DNA of 25,474 nt from assembly GCA_033557675.1 (NCBI GenBank), contig JAWQRM010000260.1:1-25474 (forward strand). Direction: 5' to 3'. Each line of letters begins with the position of its first letter. Within the stretch, counting starts at the first letter, position 1. This document shows, piece by piece, positions 18,299-25,474 of this stretch. The stretch comes from Coptodactyla brooksi. Its lineage: Eukaryota > Arthropoda > Insecta > Coleoptera > Scarabaeidae. The translations under genes and the position numbers were made by a program. The notes below the pieces were generated by a model. That model ran no database searches. It was not told the origin of the DNA and saw nothing but the letters and a program-made list of their open reading frames with translations.

Positions 18299-19275
18299 CA
18301 TAACCTCCAATGTATTCAATGTAGCAGTTTAATTCGGTAATATTTATTGTCTTGTAAAGTATGTATATTTTCGTACACACCATTAATTACCTCGAATATA
18401 TTTAAATAATTTGTTATAAATAATCAGAAGGTGTACTCAAAAGATTAGCTTGAGTTATAAATGTAAACATCCTGTTAATGAATCCTAAAGTTAAAAATTT
18501 TAGAGTGTTGGAGATTTAAAGATGACCCATTAGTTAAAATTGATTTATTTCAATCTTTTATTATTTATTCCTCGTTAATTTTACTGCAGTTACTTTGCAA
18601 ATCAACATTTGTTAAAACATTTTGTATGTATATTTTTCTTTTTATGCTCTTACTGTTGGAATTTTGATAAACCTTGAGGATTTTCGGTTTTGAAACAGAA
18701 AACTGTGATGTAATAGTTACAGTTAGTTATTACACTTAACCACACCTTAACCCCAAGAGTTTCAACGAACCTCTTGGGTTTAAGAGTTTCAACGAAATTT
18801 ATTTAATAAGTCTCATGATAAAAAATTAGTAGAACATTCAATTAGAAATATCATTTAAGAAAACATAACCTCCATTGCATTCAGGGCAATGTGCTTAATA
18901 CGAAAATATTTGGTGCTTGTAAAGTGTTTATTGTATAGACATAATTACCATAAGATTGGTCATATGAAGCAACTTCTTAATTAATCCAAAAAAATACAAA
19001 TTTTAAGGTGTTTTAGGGATTACTCATTAGTTTAAATTAATCTATTTTATTCTTCTATTATTTATTCTTCTATTATTTATTCTTTGTAGATTTTACTACA
19101 GTTGCTTTGCGAATGCACATTTATTAAAAGATTTTGTATTTATCTTTTACTGTGACCTACTAGTTACTAAACTAACCATTCCTTAATCGCAGAAGTTTTA
19201 ACAAACTCGATTTATCTAATAAGCTTCCACCAGGAGGAATTTCTCATGATAAGAAATGAACAGACTTATTATTAG
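18299..19275. repeat. diverged tandem duplication of about 0.5-0.57 kb
   Basis: CATAACCTCCA at 18299 and again at 18864 (565 bases apart) starts two parallel series. Each runs through CTTGTAAAGT...AATTACC, a TTTTAGAGTGTT/TTTTAAGGTGTT segment, TTATTATTTATTC, GATTTTACTACAGTTGCTTTG-like sequence, CATTTGTTAAAACATTTTG-like sequence and a TTTCAACGAA/TTTTAACAAA segment, ending in TCTCATGATAA. Similarity is moderate, so the duplication is old. Confidence 0.8.
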
Positions 19276-19355
19276 ACTTATATGACCTAAGAGACTTATT
19301 AAAGGTAATTATACTGATTAGACTTATCAGACTTATTAACCTTATTACATAAGTC
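19261..19355. repeat. AGACTTATTA cluster
   Basis: AGACTTAT occurs five times, or six counting a GACTTAT variant, in under 100 bases, mostly as AGACTTATTA, with irregular spacing and an intervening TAATTATAC segment. Confidence 0.7.
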
Positions 19356-19815
19356 TGCAGTGGGAAAAACTGATTTTGGCAGCTATTTTTAAATAAATAA
19401 GCAAATTGTTATGTAAACATCAAACTGGGATTTAATAAATAATTCTTTATTCCGAATGAAATATTGTCTGGATACAATGTAGTTCCTGATAAATTTATTA
19501 ATAGAAGATTTTATTATAATCCAACGTTCATCTTGCCTTAAGCCAAGTGGGTTATGCAATTATAAATATTGAGAGAACATTGGAGATAAAAACAATCAAA
19601 CTAAGATAACGGTAATACACTTTACTCATAATCGTATTGTCAAAACAAGTGGTAAAGGAAACAATTCAAGTACATCCTATTAACAACTTCCTTTATGTTC
19701 ATTGACATACTAGTTATGTATGTATTAAGCATATAATTTGACACAAAAAATATTTTTAAGTAAAAAAGGACATTTTCGGCCAATAAGTAAACCAAATAAG
19801 TAGAACAGCGTAGTG

Positions 19816-19860
19816 CAGGGTTGGCGAACCCTCCAAGCAGGCATGCGTGCCAACTTAAAG
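19816..19860 (+). mobile_element. possible hAT-type terminal sequence
   Basis: CAGGGTTGGCGAACCCTCC, then GCATGCGTGCCAACTT resembles the CAGGGGTGGGCAAxCT...GGCATGCGTGCC termini of hAT elements and their short derivatives. No matching inverted end is seen to the right before 20320, so it would be a truncated copy. Confidence 0.35.
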
Positions 19861-20323
19861 CACGCTATATCCGGTATACAATCCTTTAGGACCTAGGACT
19901 CGCTTCTGTTTGAAGTGCTAAGCTAAATTTATTGTACAAATTTAGACACTTGACGAACAAGGTCACGGCTTGCGAGAGTTACGCCTAAAATAAAACGAAA
20001 AACAAATGAACGTAAAATGCATATATTTGGCAATTAAGAAGATGCTTATGCCCAATTTTACAAAATAAACATCGCTTAAACGTTTCATGTGCCATGACAT
20101 TTTTTATCGCACTCTGATGAATGTATATTGATAAAAACCTTATCAGCACATACGTATGCGTAACTAAGAAATAAGAAAGGTTATCTTTTCAGTTGCTTTT
20201 GTATAATTGTCGCGCAAGTATGTCTAGAAATATTCTTTGTACAATTCGTAGAAGAAAGATAGGGTATTGTTTTTTTTTGATTTGGGTGTAAAATTATTCA
20301 TAAAAAATACCAAATAATTATAG

Positions 20324-20624
20324 GTGGAGATTATCATCAACGTTAAGCTACAAACACCATATTGGAAGAGAACCGTTGAAACACATATCGGTTGGAAATT
20401 TGATCGAAGAAGCTGGGAGGAAGTACAGAGATGTTCCTGCTATGACTTCGGTGCACCAGAAGAAAACTTTGACCTATGGAGATATGCTCCAGGAAGCTGA
20501 CAGGCTGGCCGCTTCGTTTAAGGTTCTGGGTTTGGAAGTTGGCGATAGGGTTGGGATTTTCCTTCCGAACCAATACGAGTGGGAAGTTATCATGCTAGCT
20601 TGCGCAAGAGCTGGACTAATTCTA
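20324..20624 (+). CDS. ACSF2-like medium-chain acyl-CoA synthetase, exon 2 (partial gene)
   Basis: A 301-base exon, one base plus 100 codons, of an adenylate-forming acyl-CoA ligase, which activates medium-chain fatty acids to acyl-CoA in mitochondria. It starts after ATTATAG/GTGG and ends GGACTAATTCTA/GTAAGA at phase 0. Visible words are LSYKHHIGREPL near its start, VGNLIEEAGRKYRD, TLTYGDMLQEADRLAASF, LGLEVGDRVGIFLPNQYEW and ACARAGLILV. This is the N-terminal subdomain order of the AMP-binding superfamily. The LSY-H-G opening and the AGIILV-type end, which should continue as an NVNPAY-like word in the next exon, favour ACSF2 over other branches. No in-frame ATG precedes the motif block inside the exon, so it is internal. 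The P-loop, AMP-binding motifs and C-terminal lid lie outside the window. An antisense ORF over the same stretch is a shadow. Confidence 0.87.
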
Positions 20625-22374
20625 GTAAGATAACTTTTGTTTCATTTATTTCACACAGTACATAGTATAGCTTAAAGTCTGTGAGTTTTTAAAATCATTG
20701 ATACTTCTTGATGTTGGATCACCTATAGAAAGTATAAAAATCAAAGCTGTTGTTCAATGGGGATCACTAAAGATGAACTGGGGAATAGCCTGTTTGTTCA
20801 GGACTTAAATACTATCAGTCAAAAAGGATATTGAGATAATAATACTCTTCTGGTTGTGTTGGTTTATATTTAGGCTTGACTAGTTTCGATTAATTAAATA
20901 ACCATCCTCAGAAGCCTTTGCAAATTTCAGTTATGAAATTGAGACAATGTTTAACTTAATCTAATAGTTATTCATACAACAAGGAGTTAGAATAGAATTT
21001 TATTCGCAAGGGAGAAATATTAAGTCCAGAGGCCGAAGGGCGAGGGACTTTTTTCGGTTTCACATTCCACATTCCATTTAATGTACTTTATCATACCCCT
21101 TTTGTAGATATAAAAATGCCTCATTTTATTGTCTTCTCTTTCCGATTGTGTGCATTATGAACATGTCAACCCACACCTTTTCTGTATCCACTGTTTGCTT
21201 CATTATCTTGCTGCTTTACTTGATGCTGAACAATAGATGTTTCTATAAATGTACATTTGCTTGTAAATCAGTATTGCTATTGTCAGTTTCTTTGTTTTTA
21301 GGCCATCTTTAGGAAAGTTTTATAAGCATTTTAGTGTAATATCTTCCTAAATTCTTCAATATTTCTGGTGTTTTTCTATTCTGCCATACCGATTTTTTTT
21401 CTTTCAGTTGCTTTGGTTGCTTCTTCTGTTCTTATCTTATCATTAACTTCTTTCTTCACAGTACCATCTATGCCTTTTTTTGAATTTGTATTGTTTTCGT
21501 CATTTTATTTTTTGTACTTTTAACCTATTCTGAAGTTATGCTGTGTCATTTCTAAGGCTTTTTATTGCTTTTTATAGTTTCTAATTATCCAGACTAGCTT
21601 CTTCCATTTTTCTTCCAACTTTGGACATTGTAATTTGGACAACTTTCTTCTGACAGACTCCCGGATACTGCTTCCTTTCATTCTCACTTCTTTACCACCG
21701 TTTCGTTTACTTTTGTTTATTATATTGATAAATATTCTTCAGAAGACCGTCTGTATCTTCTTCGGAGTTTGTATTGTTTTCATCATTTTATTGTCACTAC
21801 TTTTACTCTACCTAGCCTTAAGTTATGCTGTGTCCTCTCCAAGGCCTTTTACTATTTTCTAGAATAATTTCTAATTATCCAGACTAGCTTCTTCCATTTT
21901 TCTTCCAAACTTCTTACTGTAATTTGAACAACTTTCTTCTGACTGCTTCCCAGATACTGCTTCCTTTCATTCTCACTTTTGTTTTCTTATTTCTTTGCTC
22001 CACTGTTTTGTTTACTTTATAAACATATTATTTTACATTTTTAATAAATTTCTTCTGATTGAATCCCAGATATTGCCCCCTTTTTCATTCTCTTTGTTTT
22101 TTATTTCTTCGCTCCACCGTTTCGGTTACTTTTGTTTATTATATTGAAAAATATATTTCACTTCTTTCTTCACAATACCGTCTGTATCTTCTTCGGAGTT
22201 TGTATTGTTTTCATCATTTTATTGTCTCTACAATTACTCTACTTGGCCTTAAGTTATGCTGTGTCCTCTTCAAAGCCTTTTCCTACTTTTTAGAGTAGTT
22301 TCTAATTATCCAGTTTAGCTTCTTTCAAATTTCTTTCATGACTTCTTTATTTCTTTCTTCATTATTTCTTTTAT

Positions 22375-22422
22375 CTTTATCCTCTGTTGCTTATACTTTT
22401 TTATAAACAACAGAGGATAAAG
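22375..22422. repeat. hairpin inside the repeat cluster, copy 1
   Basis: Left arm 22375-22395 (CTTTATCCTCTGTTGCTTATA), loop of six bases, right arm 22402-22422. 20 of 21 positions pair. Confidence 0.88.
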
Positions 22423-23248
22423 TTATAAAAATATTATTTTACATTTTTAATAAATTTCTTCTGACTGAATCCCAGATATTGCCTCCTTTTTCATTCACCT
22501 TGTTTTTCTTTTTACCCAGTCTAAAACTATTGTGGAAATATGAACCGTATAGTCTAGATATATTTTTTTCGATGAAAATGTTGTGAATCACAATTTGACA
22601 TCGTTTTTTATTCTTGAAAATTCGAGAAAATTTTATTTTCACGAATAACTTTCCTGCTGCCTATGGTACATTCCCAATACTTTCCGATATTGATTAATTT
22701 TAGATTTATGACCTAAAGTTATATTTTGTAATACAAGTCAAGTTGTAAATAGTCTTGCTACTTAATCTTGTTATTTAAATTTGTGTTGCATATTGACACG
22801 AGATTAAACAGTTGTTAAGTTGAAAGCATTGGCAATATTTAACTTGATCTAAAAGAATTTTAATAATTCAAATTTTATATAACCTAAAACAATCACTTTG
22901 GTTTTTTATTTTTAACATATTCTTAAGTTATGCTGTGTCTTTTCTAAGGCTTTTTATTACATTTTAGACTTTCATTCTGACTTATTTTCTTATTTCTTCG
23001 CTCTACCGTTTTGTTTGCTTTTGTTTATTGTATTGGAAAATATACTTCACTTCCCTCTTCAGAATACCGTCTGTATCTTCTTGGGAGTTTGTATTGTTTT
23101 CGTCATTTTATTGTATCTACAATTAAGTTGTGCTGTGTACTCTTCAAAACCTTTTATTGCTTTTTAGAATAATCTCTAATTATCCAGACTAGCTTCTTCC
23201 AAATTTCTTTCATGACTTCTTTATTTCTTGCTTCATTATTTCTTTTAA

Positions 23249-23290
23249 CTTTATCCTCTGTTGCTTATTTATAAGCAGCAGTGGATAAAG
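23249..23290. repeat. hairpin inside the repeat cluster, copy 2
   Basis: Left arm 23249-23268 (CTTTATCCTCTGTTGCTTAT), two-base loop, right arm 23271-23290 with two mismatches. The flanking sequence is homologous to that of the hairpin at 22375. Confidence 0.88.
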
Positions 23291-23627
23291 TTGTAAACAC
23301 ATTATTTTACATTTTTAATAAGTTTCTTCTGACTGAATCCCAGATATTCTTATTCTTTATTATCACGTCTCTTCTTTGAGATTATATATCGATAATGTTT
23401 GTTGATAGAAAACTATAGCGTTTCTAAGATGAATTATTTTAATTCATTGTAAGCCTTTTCTAAGTAACTACGCTGTAACTAAGTCAAGTGGACTATTGCA
23501 TTTGTTGTTGTTATTATTTTTATCATTGATGTAATATCATAACTCCATGACCGATGAGGTTGCCTTTTTATCTGTTAAATAGGGTACTGCTTTCTTTCTG
23601 CATAGTGACTGAAGATAATAATAATAA

Positions 23628-23655
23628 TAAATAATTCTTAATAAAGAATTATTAT
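23628..23655. repeat. AT-rich hairpin after AAT microsatellite
   Basis: AATAATTCTT and AGAATTATT flank a short AATAA-type loop, just after an AAT run beginning near 23615. Confidence 0.7.
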
Positions 23656-23711
23656 TAATATTAATATTCTTGTTGTTCATAGTTTTCGTAATGTAGTGCG
23701 ATATTTGACAC

Positions 23712-23741
23712 AATTCAGTTTGTCAATTGACAAACTGAATT
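23712..23741. repeat. perfect 30-base palindrome
   Basis: The left half, AATTCAGTTTGTCAA, is followed immediately by its exact reverse complement, with no spacer. It lies in the short spacer between the forward and inverted repeat clusters. Confidence 0.95.
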
Positions 23742-23879
23742 ATTATTCATCAACAGTTACTGGTCTATGGAAAATTATAAAGACAATTCTACAAACAAAG
23801 AATATTCTACAAACTGTTTTTCATAAGGTATAATGAAATGGAAAAAGAGGAAGAAACTGCATTTTACTTTTATAATAAA

Positions 23880-25390
23880 GAAAAAAAAACAATTTTAGAT
23901 CATAAATTTAAAGTTAAATAATATTGAAAATAGAGCGGAGAATAAAATTGAAAGAATTGATGCAGCAAGAAACAAACAGCATAACTTAAGACCAGATATA
24001 GTAAAAGCTGGGACAATAAAATGTCCTTCGCTTCCTTCTTGACTGGTATTGCGAAGAAGGAAGCGAATGATCTTTAAAAACATGCTAAAAAGAATCGAGA
24101 GTATAGGAAATATACTTTCACCATTATAAACCAAAGCAAACTAAATTAGACAAAACTTATTTAAAATATAATATGGAACAGAGGATAAAATTGAAAGAAA
24201 TAGTGAAGCAAGAAATAAAACACTCACGAAAGAAGTTTGAAAATAGATGAATCTAATCTGGATAATTAGAAACTCTTTTAAAAAGTAATAAAAAAAATCT
24301 TAGAAAGGACAATAAGATGAAAACAATATAAACCCCAAAAGAAAACATATATGAAACATAGAAGAAAGTTAATGATAGGATAGAGACAGAAAAGGCAATC
24401 AAAGCAACTGAAAGAGGGGAAAATCTATATTGCAGGACAAAATATTACCAGAAATGTTGAAGAATCTAGGAAGATGTGGTACTGAAGTGTTTCCAACATG
24501 GCCTAAAGACAAGAAAAGTAAGCATAGTCATCTATTGCTTAGTATTGCTTCCAATATATATGAACATACATACAATAGAAAAGAAAAGAAAATTGAAAAA
24601 GCAATGTTTAAAAACATGCTAAAAGAATCGAGAGAATAAGAAATTTTCAATATTATAATTAAAAGCAAATTAAGTAGTGGAGCGAGGAAACGAGTAAGAA
24701 AACGATAAGAATGAAAAAAGAAGCAATCTATGGCACTCAGTCAGAAGAAACTTGTTTAAAATATAACAAACAACAGAGGTTAAAGTTAAAAATGAACCAA
24801 GCATTATTCTACAAAGTTATGCTCTGTCCTTGAAAAAGGCACAGCGTAGCTTAAGGCCAGGAAGAGTGAAATGAAATAATACAATGAAAACGATACAAAC
24901 TCCGAAGAAAATACAGGCGGTATTGTAAAGAAGAAATTGAATGATCTTCAAAATATGCTAAAAAGAGTCGAGAGCATAGGAAATATATTTTTAATATAAT
25001 AAGCAAAAGTAAATGAGACGATGGAGCGAAGAAATAAAAAAAGTGAAAATGAAAAAGGAAGCAGTATATGAGAGCCAATCAGAAGCAAGTTGTCCAAATA
25101 ATAAGCCACAGGGGATAAAATTGAAAGAAATAATGCAGGAAGAATCAAAACAGTGACGAAAGAAGTTTGGAAGAAGAATGGAAAAACCTAGTCTGGATAA
25201 TTAGGAACTATTCTAAAAAGTAATAAAAAAAACCTTGGAAAGGACGAAGCATAGCTTAGGAATAGGTTAAAAGTAGCCAAAATAAGATGACGAAAATAAC
25301 ATAAACTCTAAAAAACATAGATGGTATTGTGAAATTAGTGAAAAGATAAGAACAGAAGAAACAATCAACAGCAACTGAAGTTTTTTTAAT
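23880..25390 (-). repeat. same repeat family, inverted cluster
   Basis: The reverse complements of the forward words appear here: GGTATTGCGAAGAAGG near 24046, AACAGAGGATAAAATTGAAAG near 24177, CTGGATAATTAG near 24258 and 25194, AACTCCGAAGAAAATACAGG near 24898, CAGTCAGAAGAAACTTG near 24738 and GATGGTATTGTGAAATTAG near 25320. The order is reversed compared with 21340-23350. The minus-strand ORFs at 23895-24134, 24851-25078 and 24948-25148 and the plus-strand ORF at 24430-24639 are repeat translations. Confidence 0.82.
24027..24067. repeat. 14-base perfect-stem hairpin
   Basis: TTCGCTTCCTTCTT at 24027-24040 pairs exactly with 24054-24067 across a 13-base loop. The right arm belongs to the inverted repeat unit; the left arm is a short reversed copy of it. 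Confidence 0.9.
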
Positions 25391-25448
25391 TATTTTTATG
25401 CATATAATACACTACTGATGTTTGGTGCGTTCCTCCCCACTCACCCTG

Positions 25449-25474
25449 TATATATATATATATATATATATATA
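25449..25474. repeat. TA microsatellite at window end
   Basis: A TA run reaching the last base. Its true length is unknown. Confidence 0.95.

Larger units (their letters stand above)
16396..20323 (+). other. ACSF2-like gene intron 1 (about 3.9 kb) with repeats
   Basis: Runs from GTGATG to ATTATAG. It contains the piggyBac fragment and end (16773-17039), a mariner fragment (17205-17360), a 26-base minisatellite (about 17591-17700), an ATAAC microsatellite (near 18000-18023), a diverged tandem duplication (18299-19275), an AGACTTATTA cluster (19261-19355) and a hAT-like end (19816-19860). The first 350 bases (16396-16740) are GC-richer and may still be promoter or enhancer. The rest, including 19360-19800 and 19870-20320, shows nothing assignable. 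The extent depends on the proposed first exon being right. Confidence 0.5.
21340..23350 (+). repeat. pyrimidine-rich repeat family, forward-oriented cluster
   Basis: Several copies of a unit with the ordered words ACCGTCTGTATCTTCTT, GGAGTTTGTATTGTTTTC, TCATTTTATTGT, AAGTTATGCTGTGTCCTCT, CTAATTATCCAGACTAGCTT, CTTCTGACTGAATCCCAGAT and CGTTTTGTTTACTTTTG. The ACCGTCTGTAT anchor is at 21746, 22177 and 23066, with a related ACCATCTATG at 21463, so spacing is irregular (283, 431 and 889). The ORFs at 21635-21862 and 22059-22298 are translations of the repeat. I cannot assign a transposon class. Confidence 0.85.
20625..25474 (+). other. ACSF2-like gene intron 2 (open at the right edge)
   Basis: Starts with GTAAGA and does not reach an acceptor; no exon continuing the AMP-binding domain is visible before the window ends. 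20640-21340 is AT-rich and featureless. From 21340 to 25390 it is almost entirely one repeat family in two orientations. The window ends in a TA microsatellite. Confidence 0.75.

Noticed and set aside
20343..20573. 76-codon minus-strand ORF
   Set aside because: Antisense to the ACSF2-like exon, which has clear AMP-binding family motifs on the plus strand.
21635..22298. Hydrophobic ORFs that look like membrane proteins
   Set aside because: They are translations of the pyrimidine-rich repeat family, and different copies break the frame.
1..25474. CRISPR array, rRNA, tRNA or bacterial-type defence system
   Set aside because: No regularly spaced identical repeats with unique spacers were seen, nor a GGTTCRANYCC-type tRNA B box within a credible tRNA, nor any bacterial coding pattern. 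The tandem repeats present are satellites or transposon parts.

Overview
The window reads as AT-rich insect nuclear DNA. Coding exons are short, GC-richer and bounded by GT/AG splice sites. They sit in long introns full of decayed mariner, piggyBac-like and other repeats. Nothing bacterial is present: no operons, CRISPR array, rRNA or recognisable tRNA. The order is uncertain; mariner and piggyBac relics and the two host genes fit many insects, and a hymenopteran is only a guess.

Two host genes stand head to head. On the minus strand, from about 16.0 kb leftwards, are the first four coding exons of nompC (TRPN), the ankyrin-repeat mechanotransduction channel: 16008-15643, 8447-8346, 2848-2747 and 2536-2420. 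All junctions are phase 0. The gene runs on past the left edge. On the plus strand is the 5' part of a mitochondrial medium-chain acyl-CoA synthetase of the ACSF2 type. It has a proposed 41-base first coding exon (16355-16395) and a clear second exon (20324-20624); later exons lie beyond the right edge. The start codons are 346 bp apart, so 16009-16354 is probably a shared divergent promoter. The genes have no obvious functional link.

Layout: 1-2419 is nompC intron 4 (piggyBac-like end, LINE-like scrap, microsatellite). 2537-2746 is the short intron 3. 2849-8345 is intron 2 (a 900-bp mariner with both ends and TA duplications, a degenerate TTTGACA minisatellite, a relic of an arthropod repeat ORF, a second mariner with an internal 22-bp repeat). 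8448-15642 is intron 1 (three-copy tandem array of about 0.7 kb units, an unassigned 115-codon ORF, a third mariner close to exon 1). 16396-20323 is ACSF2 intron 1 (piggyBac C-terminal fragment with its TTAA end, mariner scrap, tandem repeats, hAT-like end). 20625-25474 is ACSF2 intron 2, dominated by one repeat family that runs forward to about 23.35 kb and inverted from about 23.88 kb, around a palindrome-rich spacer.

No convincing new molecular system was found. The most useful results are the exon structures missed by simple ORF calling, the split mitochondrial presequence, the divergent promoter and the inverted repeat complex.
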